This document shows positions 8,305 to 16,044 of a stretch of DNA of 64,000 nt, piece after piece. Within the stretch, counting starts at the first letter, position 1. Every line of letters begins with the position of its first letter. The position numbers were made by a program, and so were the translations under genes. The notes under the pieces were generated by a model. That model had not been told where the DNA came from, made no database searches, and saw only the letters and a list, made by a program, of their open reading frames with translations. Origin of the DNA: Saccharothrix longispora (lineage in GTDB: Bacteria; Actinomycetota; Actinomycetes; Mycobacteriales; Pseudonocardiaceae); contig NZ_NSDM01000005.1 of the NCBI RefSeq assembly GCF_030852425.1, positions 186,338 to 250,337 on the forward strand, in the 5' to 3' direction.

Positions 8305-9221
8305 ACGCCGTGCTGGGCGGTTTCAGCGCGTTGATCGCGGTCATCGCGGTCGGGTGGGTGACCGCCCGCACGGGCGTCCTGGGCGACGGTGCGGCCGTGG
8401 TGCTGTCCCGGCTGTCGTTCTACGTCGCGACGCCCGCGCTGCTGCTGCTCACCCTCGCCGACGCCGACCCGTCGGCGCTGTTCTCGCCCACGCTGGTGGC
8501 GACGGCGGGCAGCGCGGTGCTGTGCGCGCTGCTCTTCGTGGCCGTCGGCCGGTGGCGGTGGCGGATGCCGGCGGCGGAGCTGGCGATCGGCGCGCTGGCC
8601 ACGTCCTACGTCAACGCGGGCAACCTGGGCGTGGCCATCGCGGTGTACGTGCTCGGCGACGCGTCGATCGTGGCCCCGGTGCTGCTGTTCCAGGTGCTGG
8701 TGCTGGCGCCGGTCGGGTTGGCGGTGCTCGCCTCGTCGCACGGCCGGGTGTCGCCGCTGCGGCTGCTCGGCCAACCGCTGCGCACGCCGGTCGTCATCGG
8801 TTGCGCCCTCGGGCTCGTGCTCGCCGAGACCGGGTGGCAGCCGCCCGCCCTCGTGCTGCGGCCGGTGGAGCTGCTGGCCGGCCTCGCGGTCCCGGCGGCC
8901 CTGCTGGCGTACGGCACGAGCCTGCACGGCGCGCCCCGGCCGGCCGCGGGCGAGGCGGCCGGGCAGGTGTGGCTGGCCGTCGCGCTCAAGGCGGTGGTGC
9001 AGCCCGCGGCGGCGTACGCGCTGGGGCGCTGGGTGCTCCGGCTGGACGACGCGGCGCTGCTGGCGGTCACCGTGACGTCCGCCCTGCCCACGGCGCAGAA
9101 CGTGTTCGTCTACGCCACGACCTACGACCGCGGCGTCGTGCCGGCCCGGGACGCCGTCCTGGTCAGCACCGTGCTGTCGGTCCCCGTCCTCGCCGGGGTC
9201 GCGCTCGTGCTGGGCTCCTGA
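8301..9221 (+). CDS. AEC-family (auxin efflux carrier-like) transporter
   Basis: The 306-residue, ten-helix membrane protein has the AEC pattern: two five-helix halves joined by a cytoplasmic loop (residues about 145-155), FYVATPALLLLTLAD in helix 2, SYVNAGNLGVAIAVYVLGD in helix 4-5, and the C-terminal SALPTAQNVFVYATTY. AEC carriers move organic acids such as malate or malonate. Placed after the aldarate dehydratases, it may import or export aldarates or pathway acids (inference). GTG 8301 overlaps the upstream mini-frame. Confidence 0.88.
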   Translation: MNAVLGGFSALIAVIAVGWVTARTGVLGDGAAVVLSRLSFYVATPALLLLTLADADPSALFSPTLVATAGSAVLCALLFVAVGRWRWRMPAAELAIGALATSYVNAGNLGVAIAVYVLGDASIVAPVLLFQVLVLAPVGLAVLASSHGRVSPLRLLGQPLRTPVVIGCALGLVLAETGWQPPALVLRPVELLAGLAVPAALLAYGTSLHGAPRPAAGEAAGQVWLAVALKAVVQPAAAYALGRWVLRLDDAALLAVTVTSALPTAQNVFVYATTYDRGVVPARDAVLVSTVLSVPVLAGVALVLGS

Positions 9222-9282
9222 GGGGCGCCCGCGCCCGAGGCGCGCCCACGGGGTGCGGCACGTCACCAAATCAGTATGGAGC

Positions 9283-9306
9283 TGTACCTATGACTTCATA
9301 GGTACA
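9283..9306. promoter_or_regulatory. Perfect MarR operator palindrome
   Basis: Two 11-bp arms, TGTACCTATGA at 9283-9293 and its exact reverse complement at 9296-9306, flank a 2-bp centre. The site ends 8 bases before the MarR start, where a bound dimer would block transcription. It is AT-rich against its surroundings. Confidence 0.85.
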
Positions 9307-9314
9307 TTCGTCGG

Positions 9315-9767
9315 GTGACCGAGCGACCCACCCCCGACACCTCGTCGACCACGCGGTTCGCCGTGCTCCTCAGCGACCTGCACCGCGTGGTCGACCGGCG
9401 CATGGCGCGGGACTTCCCGCACCCCAAGCCACCGGAGAACCAGCTGGCGCTGCTGCGGCTCGTCGGCGGGCGGGAGGGGATCACGGTCCGCGAGGCGGCC
9501 GACGTCCTGCTGATGCAGCCCACCAACGTGAGCACGCTGGTCTCCCAGCTCGTGGAGGCCGGGCTGCTGACACGGGCGCAGGACGACCAGGACCGCCGGG
9601 TCGCGCACCTGCACGTCACCGACGAGGCGCGCGCCCGGATCGAGGGGGCCGACGCCGCCATGGGCGACGTCCTCGCCGAGGGGCTGCGGCGCGTGGACCC
9701 CGCGCAGGCCGACGCCGTCCTGCGCGCCCTGCCCGCACTGGCCGCGCTGCTGGACGCCCTCGGCTGA
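9315..9767 (+). CDS. MarR-family regulator
   Basis: The 150-residue protein shows the MarR winged helix: LALLRLVG, the recognition helix LLMQPTNVSTLVSQLVEAGLL (about residues 67-87) and the wing with DDQDRRVAHLHVT. It precedes a drug-efflux gene in the same direction with an 86-bp gap. MarR proteins typically repress themselves and the linked exporter until a toxic ligand binds. The perfect 24-bp palindrome just upstream is its obvious operator. Confidence 0.93.
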   Translation: MTERPTPDTSSTTRFAVLLSDLHRVVDRRMARDFPHPKPPENQLALLRLVGGREGITVREAADVLLMQPTNVSTLVSQLVEAGLLTRAQDDQDRRVAHLHVTDEARARIEGADAAMGDVLAEGLRRVDPAQADAVLRALPALAALLDALG

Positions 9768-9853
9768 CCCGCCCCGACCGGTCGTCCCGGCCCGTCGCCG
9801 GTCACCTCCACCGTGGACACCTCCACGCGAACACACCTCGAAGGGGAACACCC

Positions 9854-11446
9854 GTGCACGACACACCCGTCCTGGCCGGCGCTCGACCGGAGGCGGCACG
9901 AGAACGGCGCAGCCCGCGCACCAACCCCTGGTGGACGCTGGTCGCCGTCGCGTTCGGCCTGTTCATGGTCGGCCTCGACGGCAGCGTGGTGGCGATCGCC
10001 AACCCCTACATCGGCCAGGACCTGAACGCGTCGCTGTCCGAGCTCCAGTGGGTGACGAACTCCTACCTGCTCGCGCTGGCCGCCGCGCTGATCCTGGGCG
10101 GCAAGCTCGGCGACCGGTTCGGCCGCCGCACGTTCTTCCTGGCCGGCCTGGTCCTGTTCACCCTCGCCTCGGTGGCCATCGCGGTGGTCGGCTCCACCGC
10201 GGGCGTCATCGCCTTCCGGGCGCTCCAGGGGCTCGGCGGCGCGCTGATGATGCCGAACACGCTGGGCCTGCTGCGGGCGGTCTTCCCGCCCCGCCGGTTC
10301 GGTGCGGCGGTCGGCATCTGGGCCGCCGTCTCGTCGGTGTCCACCGCGGCCGGCCCGATCGTCGGCGGCCTGCTGGTGGAGCACGTGAGCTGGGAGTCGG
10401 TCTTCCTGGTCAACGCCCCGATCGGCCTGCTCGGCCTCGTCGTGGGCCTGCTCGTGCTGCCGGAGAGCAAGGACGGCACGGGGCACCACCGGTTCGACCT
10501 CCCCGGCGTGGCGCTGCTCGCGCTCGGCATGATCGCGATCGTCTACCCCGTCGTGCAGAGCGAGTCCTGGGGCTGGGGTTCACCCAGGACCCTCGGCCTG
10601 CTGGCGCTCGGCGTGGCGCTGCTGGCCGTGTTCGTCGTGGTCGAGAACCGGACCGCGCACCCGCTGCTGCCGATGCGCCTGTTCCGCAACCCGTCGTTGA
10701 GCGTGGCCGCGGCGGTCACCGCGGTGAACTTCTTCGTGCTGCTGGGCTCGATCTTCTTCCTCATGCTGTACCTCCAGAACGTGCGGGGGTACGGCGCCGT
10801 CGAGGCCGGCGTGCTCACCCTGCCGCTGAGCCTGGCGTCGATGGTCGCCAGCCCGCTCGGCGCGGCGCTGACCGACCGGTACGGCCCCCGCCTGACGCTC
10901 ACCCTGGGCATGGTGCTCCAGGCCGGCGCGTCGTTCGGCCTGCTCGGCCTCGGCGTGGACTCCGGTTACGCGACGATGTGGCCGTGCTTCCTCGCCCTCG
11001 GCCTCGGCGTGGGCATGGTGATGGCCGCGTCCTCGGAGGCGATCGTGGGCAACGCCCCGGTGCGCGACGGCGGCGTCGCCGGCGGCCTCCAGGCGACCGC
11101 GCTCCAGGTCGGCGGCGCGCTGGGAACGGCGGTGCTGGTGTCGGTGCTGGGCAGCCGGGTCGGATCGGTCCTGCGCGACTCCTTCCTGTCCGCCGGGGTG
11201 CCCGCCCCGCTGGCCGACGGCCTGACCGGCGCGCACGACGCGGTCGCGATGGGCGTGACCCCCGTGCTGCCGGGCGTGGGCGCCGACGTGCAGGCCGCCG
11301 TCCACCAGGGCGCGGCGCAGGCGTTCGTCTCCGGCATGCACACCGCCGTTCTGGTCACCGGCGGCCTGTGCCTGGTCGGCGCGGTGCTCTCCGCGACGAT
11401 CGTGCGACGCGGGCGGAACAGCGGCGGCGTGCCCGCGGTGCACTGA
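9854..11446 (+). CDS. DHA2-family (EmrB/QacA) drug efflux MFS transporter
   Basis: The 530-residue protein has about 14 membrane helices. Motif D1 is LDGSVVAIANPYI in helix 1, motif A is GGKLGDRFGRRTFF (about residues 78-91), and motif C-like glycines are present in GPIVGGLL of helix 5. These define proton-coupled exporters of lipophilic drugs, dyes and antibiotics. It is linked to a MarR repressor with a palindromic operator, the standard arrangement for an inducible pump. GTG 9854 follows AAGGGGAA. The substrate is unknown. Confidence 0.92.
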   Translation: MHDTPVLAGARPEAARERRSPRTNPWWTLVAVAFGLFMVGLDGSVVAIANPYIGQDLNASLSELQWVTNSYLLALAAALILGGKLGDRFGRRTFFLAGLVLFTLASVAIAVVGSTAGVIAFRALQGLGGALMMPNTLGLLRAVFPPRRFGAAVGIWAAVSSVSTAAGPIVGGLLVEHVSWESVFLVNAPIGLLGLVVGLLVLPESKDGTGHHRFDLPGVALLALGMIAIVYPVVQSESWGWGSPRTLGLLALGVALLAVFVVVENRTAHPLLPMRLFRNPSLSVAAAVTAVNFFVLLGSIFFLMLYLQNVRGYGAVEAGVLTLPLSLASMVASPLGAALTDRYGPRLTLTLGMVLQAGASFGLLGLGVDSGYATMWPCFLALGLGVGMVMAASSEAIVGNAPVRDGGVAGGLQATALQVGGALGTAVLVSVLGSRVGSVLRDSFLSAGVPAPLADGLTGAHDAVAMGVTPVLPGVGADVQAAVHQGAAQAFVSGMHTAVLVTGGLCLVGAVLSATIVRRGRNSGGVPAVH

Positions 11447-11525
11447 ACCACCGGCGGCGGTGTCCACAGTGGCCGCGTAGTCCTACTCATGCGCCGCCCG
11501 CCGCCGGTTCGCGAGACTGGGCCAC

Positions 11526-11867
11526 GTGGACGGCGCGGGTGACGTGGACGGCGTGGCGGAGCGGTATCGGCGGTCACGGCGCAGACCGGGCGCGGCCTTC
11601 GCGGGGTTCCTGGTCTCCGCCGCGTTGCTGACCTGCGTGGTCGTCGCCTTCGGCACGTCGCGCGTCCACGGCTGGCGCGGCGGCGAGTACGCCTGCGCGT
11701 TCCTCGGCGTCACGCTCGGCTCGCTGGTGCTGGGCGCCGGGCTCGCGTTCGCGCGACCGCCGTGGCGGTCGGTCGGCACCGGCCTGCTGCTCGGCGGGCT
11801 GCTGGGCGTCCTGGCCGCCGTCGCGGGCGTCGTGCTGGTGCTGGTCGCGCTGAGCCGGTGGGCGTAG
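11526..11867 (+). CDS. Small membrane protein with three helices
   Basis: The 113-residue protein has a basic N-terminus (RYRRSRRRP) followed by three hydrophobic helices (about 23-42, 53-75 and 82-108), each with small residues and few charges. I recognise no family; many actinobacteria encode such proteins. It lies 80 bases after the efflux gene and is followed by the partner-switching pair. Nothing in the sequence links it to either. Confidence 0.6.
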   Translation: MDGAGDVDGVAERYRRSRRRPGAAFAGFLVSAALLTCVVVAFGTSRVHGWRGGEYACAFLGVTLGSLVLGAGLAFARPPWRSVGTGLLLGGLLGVLAAVAGVVLVLVALSRWA

Positions 11868-11997
11868 CCGTCCTGACGTGGGACGACCGGGCGTGCGCCC
11901 GTGGTCGTGCGGGCTTCCCCGCGGCCGACGGGACCGCCGGCGCACCGTGCGATGGGCCCGCGACCACGCTGTCTGGTGCGCGGCGGGGCGGCCCTGC

Positions 11998-12384
11998 ATG
12001 ATGTGCGGTGTGAGCGAGGCGAACACCCGGTTCTCGGCGGGCGACGGTGGTACCGACGGTGGCGTGGTCGTGCTGCGCCTGACCGGCGAGATCGACATGT
12101 CCAACAGCGACGAGCTGCGCGACCGCGCGGTCGAGGCGCTCGACACGGCGTCCGGGGCGCTCGTCCTCGACCTGTCCGGGGTGACGTTCTTCGCCTCGTC
12201 GGGGCTGGCGGCGCTCGCCCAGCTGCGCCGGCACGGCGCGGAGTCGGGCCGGCGGGTGCACGTGGTCGCGAGCCGCAACGTGCGCCGCACGCTGGAGCTG
12301 ACCTCGATGTCGACGCTGCTCCCCCTGCACGACGGGGTCGAGGACGCGGTCCGGGCGGCATCGCGCGACGAGGAGTCGGCGTGA
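11998..12384 (+). CDS. STAS-domain anti-anti-sigma factor (RsbV/SpoIIAA-like)
   Basis: The 128-residue protein has the STAS fold: VVVLRLTGEIDMSNSDELRDRAVEAL, the strand LVLDLSGVTFFASSGLAAL with the phosphorylatable serine in FASSG, and the helix RRTLELTSM. Unphosphorylated antagonists of this type bind an anti-sigma kinase and free a sigma factor. The next gene encodes such a kinase, so the two form a partner-switching pair. ATG 11998, ATG 12001 and GTG 12010 are all possible starts; the first has the better-spaced G-rich upstream run. Confidence 0.87.
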   Translation: MMCGVSEANTRFSAGDGGTDGGVVVLRLTGEIDMSNSDELRDRAVEALDTASGALVLDLSGVTFFASSGLAALAQLRRHGAESGRRVHVVASRNVRRTLELTSMSTLLPLHDGVEDAVRAASRDEESA

Positions 12385-12396
12385 CCGGCGCGGCGG

Positions 12397-12825
12397 GTGC
12401 GCGGTGCGTCGGGCGGCCCGCAGGTGGGTGAGCCGCACGGCCTGCCGTTGTCGGACTCGCTGGTGATCGGCCTGGACGGGGTCGCGCCGGCCCTGTCGGA
12501 CGTCCGGCGGAAGACCGCCGCCTTCGTCGACGGGCTGGACGAGGACAAGGTGGGCGACCTGCTGCTCATCGTCACCGAGCTGGTGAGCAACGCCTACGAC
12601 CACGGCCTCCGCGCGCTGGAGGTGCGGTTGACCGGCGACGCGGACACGGTCCGGATCGAGGTCGACGACGAGTCGCCGGACCGGCCCGTGCTCGGGCAGT
12701 CGCGGCTGGGCGCGACCCGGGGCAACGGCCTGCGCATGGTCCAGACGCTGTGCGTGGACTGGGGCGTGACGTGGCGGGACAAGGGCAAGACGGTGTGGGC
12801 CGTGATGGCCCGCCAGGACGGCTGA
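12397..12825 (+). CDS. Anti-sigma regulatory kinase (RsbW/SpoIIAB-like HATPase)
   Basis: The 142-residue protein is a minimal GHKL ATPase: the N-box LLLIVTELVSNAYDHG (about 50-65), IEVDDESP as the G1 region, and GNGLRMVQTLCVDWGV as the G2 box. Such kinases phosphorylate the STAS antagonist and hold a stress or sporulation-type sigma factor. It follows the STAS gene with a 12-bp gap. No sigma factor gene is adjacent, so the partner must be elsewhere. The GTG at 12397 lacks a clear ribosome-binding site, and GTG 12424 is possible. Confidence 0.85.
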   Translation: MRGASGGPQVGEPHGLPLSDSLVIGLDGVAPALSDVRRKTAAFVDGLDEDKVGDLLLIVTELVSNAYDHGLRALEVRLTGDADTVRIEVDDESPDRPVLGQSRLGATRGNGLRMVQTLCVDWGVTWRDKGKTVWAVMARQDG

Positions 12826-12852
12826 CCGCGTCCGGGGCGCGGGTACGGGGAG

Positions 12853-12903
12853 CCTCGGTGGTCGGCACCCTCGCGGGGCCCGCGAGGGTGCCGACCACCG
12901 AGG
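12853..12903. terminator. Bidirectional terminator hairpin between convergent genes
   Basis: A 25-bp perfect inverted repeat around one central base (12853-12877 with 12879-12903) lies between the anti-sigma gene (plus) and the GH43 gene (minus), which converge here. The stem is extremely stable and there is no T-run. Confidence 0.85.
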
Positions 12904-12930
12904 CGGTCCGTCAGGCGCTTCCGGCTCCGG

Positions 12931-14913
12931 TCAGCCGTAAGCGCGCAGTTCGTAGATGCGGGCGGCCTGCTCCGCGGTCTGCGTGGGCACCGCGACGTCG
13001 AGCCGGACGTGGCGGCCGGACACCCCGGTGACGGGGTGCACCGTGGTGGCGGCGGTGTTGTCGACGACGTCGACCACCGGGGTCCACCGGACGCCGTCGT
13101 CGGACACGGAGATCCCGAACGCCCTGGTGTTGTAGGCGGCCTGCTCGCCGCCCGCCTGGGCGTGGTCCACCTCGAACCGGCCGATGGTCCGCACCGCGCC
13201 GAGGTCGACCTGGAGCCGCGCCCCGGCCACCGAGGAGCAGAACTTGTCCGCGTTGCCGCCGCCGACGCTGCCGTTGACCGCCTTCTCCGGTCCCTCCGAC
13301 GGGCCGCACGACGGCGTGCCCGTGGCGGGCCTGCCGAGCGCGAGGCCGGTCGTGAGGTGGTCGACTGCGACGTTGTCGAAGGTGGCGGCGGCGTTGAACA
13401 CCCGCACGCCGTTCGCGCCGCCGCGGTGGGTGGCGTCGGTGACGCTGATCCGAGGGGTGGCCAGGTCGTCCACGTACACCCGGATCGACGCGCCGGCCGC
13501 CGTCACGCGCAGGCGGTGGGTCTTGCCGAGCGCCACGGGGACTGCGGCGGAGCCCAGCTGGGTCCACGTGCCGTCGGCCCTGCCGAGGACGACCCGGCCC
13601 GCCGCGCTGATCCCCGCGTAGTAGCCGCGGTAGGCGTCGGCACCCTCGGTCGCGCCGGTCACCCGGAACGCGAGGCCCGCGTCGCCGCCACCCGAGGTGA
13701 TCGTGACGTCGGTGTCCTGGGTGAAGTCGGCGAAGTTCGTGTCCAGCAACGCCTTGCCACCCGGCGAGCTGCCCGCCCGGTACCGCCCGCCGGTCGCCGA
13801 CCACGTCCCGCCGCGGGTCTTCCAGCCGAGCGCGTTGCCGTCGGCGAAGTCGTCGCGCACCTTCATCGCGATCCGGCGGATGGTGCCGTCGGCGTTGAAG
13901 TGCATGCGGTCGTAGGCGAGCTGGCGGTGGTTCCCGTCGGTCTCGCTCAGCGGCCTGCGGTGGTAGACGACGTACCAGGTCTCCGTGCCGGGGATGTTGA
14001 GCACCGAGTTGTGCCCCGAACCGCGGGCGACCGCCGGGTCCTGCGCGAGGACCTTGTCGAGCTTGGCGAACGGCCCGGTCGGCGAGTCGGCGATGGCGTA
14101 GGACACCGAGTAGTCCGGGCCGGTCCAGCCGCCCTCGGACCACATCAGGTAGTACCGGCCGCCGCGCTTGAACATCTGCGCGCCCTCGACGTAGCCGGAG
14201 GGGGTGATCTCCTTGAACGTGCTGCCGTCGGCGAACGTGCCGAGGCTCGTCATGTCGCGGTTGAGCTTCACCACGTTCGCGTGGCCCCAGCCGCCGTAGT
14301 ACATGTACGCCTGACCGTCGTCGTCGATGAAGACGTCCTGGTCGATGGGTTGGGCGCCGTTGTGGAACGCGGCGACCAGCGGTTCGCCGATGGCGTCCCG
14401 GTAGGGGCCCTCGGGGCGGTCGGCGACGGCCACGCCGATGCCGCCGACCTCCGAGTCGTCCTGGATGTCGTTGGCGGCGAAGTACAGGAAGTACTTCCCG
14501 TCGCGCTCGATCGGCGCGGGGGCCCACACCGCGAACTCCGCCCACGGGACGTCCGCCGTGGTCAGCACGTTCGGGTGCTTGGTCCAGCGGACGAGGTCGG
14601 TCGAGGAGAAGGCGTCGAGGTGGGTCTGCTCGGCGTAGCGCGCGGAGGTGGTGGGGAAGACCCAGTACCGGCCGCCGTAGATCGCGACGTCCGGGTCGGC
14701 GTACCACCCGTCGACGAACGGGTTGCCGGATTCGGCGGTGCTCTGGTCGGGGACGGCTCCCGCGAAGGGCGCCCCGGCTGAGGAGGCGAGGGCGGCAGAG
14801 GGTGGTGTGGAGGCGGAAGCGGTGGGTGGCAGGACCGCCGGGGCCGCGCACACGAGCAGGGCGATGAGGGCCGTGGCGGCGAGTCCGGCGGGCGGCGTCA
14901 GGGAAGCGGTCAT
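12931..14913 (-). CDS. Secreted GH43-type glycosidase with two C-terminal modules
   Basis: The 660-residue precursor has a signal peptide (residues 1-34). The five-bladed GH43 domain (about 62-365) contains the base Asp73 (YADPDVAIYGGRYW), the pKa-modulating Asp191 (IDQDVFIDDDG) and the acid Glu243 (GYVEGAQMFKR). A concanavalin-like module follows (about 370-545, starting DDFADGNALGW), then an F5/8-type C/CBM32-like domain (about 550-660). GH43 enzymes act on arabinan, xylan or related side chains; the exact specificity cannot be read. ATG 14913 has GGAG 7 bases upstream; an ATG at 14979 would put 22 residues before the signal peptide. Confidence 0.88.
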   Translation of the reverse strand: MTASLTPPAGLAATALIALLVCAAPAVLPPTASASTPPSAALASSAGAPFAGAVPDQSTAESGNPFVDGWYADPDVAIYGGRYWVFPTTSARYAEQTHLDAFSSTDLVRWTKHPNVLTTADVPWAEFAVWAPAPIERDGKYFLYFAANDIQDDSEVGGIGVAVADRPEGPYRDAIGEPLVAAFHNGAQPIDQDVFIDDDGQAYMYYGGWGHANVVKLNRDMTSLGTFADGSTFKEITPSGYVEGAQMFKRGGRYYLMWSEGGWTGPDYSVSYAIADSPTGPFAKLDKVLAQDPAVARGSGHNSVLNIPGTETWYVVYHRRPLSETDGNHRQLAYDRMHFNADGTIRRIAMKVRDDFADGNALGWKTRGGTWSATGGRYRAGSSPGGKALLDTNFADFTQDTDVTITSGGGDAGLAFRVTGATEGADAYRGYYAGISAAGRVVLGRADGTWTQLGSAAVPVALGKTHRLRVTAAGASIRVYVDDLATPRISVTDATHRGGANGVRVFNAAATFDNVAVDHLTTGLALGRPATGTPSCGPSEGPEKAVNGSVGGGNADKFCSSVAGARLQVDLGAVRTIGRFEVDHAQAGGEQAAYNTRAFGISVSDDGVRWTPVVDVVDNTAATTVHPVTGVSGRHVRLDVAVPTQTAEQAARIYELRAYG

Positions 14914-15033
14914 CGTTGGCAGCTCCAGCAGGGCGAACAGGCTCCAACAGAAACGAACATCTCCACCTTGAGAGTGCACGTCATGGCACAGTCCCGCAAG
15001 AGCCGATCATCGCCGGTCGCGAGGTCGGGGCGA

Positions 15034-15050
15034 TACCGGGATTCCCGGTA
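15034..15050. promoter_or_regulatory. Palindrome, possible operator
   Basis: TACCGGGA (15034-15041) and TCCCGGTA (15043-15050) are perfect inverted arms around a single T. The site lies about 120 bases upstream of the GH43 start, in the divergent gap before the LexA-type gene. Confidence 0.4.
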
Positions 15051-15092
15051 CCGCAAGGGTTTCGGCGACGGTGGACCGACCCGGCCGCTACG

Positions 15093-15332
15093 GTGATCAC
15101 CGTGTCCCGGTTCACCCTGCCGCCCGTCCTCGCGGTCCAGCACACCGCGGTCCGCGACGGGGCCGCCCCCGCGTGCTGCGCCTGGACGACGGCGAACTGC
15201 TGGTGCCCGAGCGCCCGCGGGCTCGGCCAGGCCGAACTCCCGGACCACCACCCAGACCGCGGCTGGTGGCTCCGGCTCGACGACGACGTGACCGCCGTGC
15301 CGGACCTGGTCCGACCCGGTCACCCTCGGTGA
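15093..15332 (+). pseudogene. Short hypothetical frame that seems to switch reading frame twice
   Basis: Read from GTG 15093 the frame gives 79 residues, beginning VITVSRFTLPPVLAVQHTAV and ending GWWLRLDDDVTAVPDLVRP, both of which look protein-like. The middle is Cys/Trp-rich in this frame, but another frame reads VLRLDDGELLVPERPRARP there. One missing and one extra base in the C-rich stretches near 15165 and 15225 would join all three parts. It may be a decayed gene or contain base-calling errors. No family is recognised. Confidence 0.35.
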
Positions 15333-15353
15333 CAGCCGGGCCGGACCACGCCT

Positions 15354-16025
15354 ATGATCACGCGGGTGACCGCCTACGGCTTCGACGAGTTCGACCACCT
15401 GGACACCTCGGCCCTGCCCGAGCGCCAGCAGCGCATCCTGGCCGTGATCCGGGACTGGGCGGTCAGGCACGGCCACTCGCCGAGCACGCGCGAGATCGGT
15501 GACGCGGTCGGCCTGCGCTCGTCGTCGTCGGTGTCGAAGCACCTGGCCGCGTTGGAGGACAAGGGTTTCCTGCGCCGGGGCGCGAGCATGTCCCGGCCGA
15601 TCGACGTGCGCGCGTTCCTGCGCGAACCGGCCGGCCGGGAGCCCGCCGGCGACTCGGTGCCGGTGCCCGTGGTCGGCGACATCGCCGCCGGCGCGCCCAT
15701 CATGGCCGAGGAGCACGTGGACGACGTCCTGAACCTGCCCCGTGAGCTGACCGGGCGCGGCACCGTGTTCGGCCTGCGCGTGCGCGGCGACTCGATGGTC
15801 GACGCGGCCATCTGCGACGGCGACATCGTCGTGGTGCGCCGCCAGCAGGAGGCCCACTCGGGCCAGATCGTGGCCGCGATGATCGACGGCGAGGCCACCG
15901 TGAAGGTCTACCGCCGCCGCAACGGCCACGTGCTGCTGGAGCCCCGCAACCCGGCCTACGACGTCATCGACGGCGACGAGGCCGTGGTGCTGGGCACCGT
16001 GGTGTCGGTGCTCCGCAGCGTCTGA
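15354..16025 (+). CDS. lexA: LexA-family SOS repressor
   Basis: The 223-residue protein has the LexA N-terminal winged helix (ERQQRILAVIRDWAVRHGHSPSTREIG, then LRSSSSVSKHLAALEDKGFL) and the peptidase domain. The self-cleavage site is Ala112-Gly113 (DIAAGAP), the catalytic serine is Ser147 (RGDSMVDA) and the general base is Lys184 (ATVKVYRR). All parts for RecA-stimulated self-cleavage are present. There is no nearby recA, dinB or SOS box, and the recognition helix is a target for checking whether this is the main LexA or a paralogue. GTG 15366 is an alternative start. Confidence 0.9.
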   Translation: MITRVTAYGFDEFDHLDTSALPERQQRILAVIRDWAVRHGHSPSTREIGDAVGLRSSSSVSKHLAALEDKGFLRRGASMSRPIDVRAFLREPAGREPAGDSVPVPVVGDIAAGAPIMAEEHVDDVLNLPRELTGRGTVFGLRVRGDSMVDAAICDGDIVVVRRQQEAHSGQIVAAMIDGEATVKVYRRRNGHVLLEPRNPAYDVIDGDEAVVLGTVVSVLRSV

Positions 16026-16044
16026 CCCGCCACGGCCGGCGCGG

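Larger units (their letters stand above)
14914..15353. other. 440-bp divergent gap between GH43 and the LexA-type gene
   Basis: The gap carries the start region of the GH43 gene, a 17-bp palindrome at 15034-15050, and one doubtful short reading frame at 15093-15332. I see no canonical SOS box (GAAC-N4-GTTC or close) before the LexA-type gene. Confidence 0.5.

Noticed and set aside
13009..14781. A 590-codon plus-strand frame opposite the GH43 gene
   Set aside because: Antisense shadow. The minus strand has a signal peptide, all GH43 catalytic residues and a ribosome-binding site.
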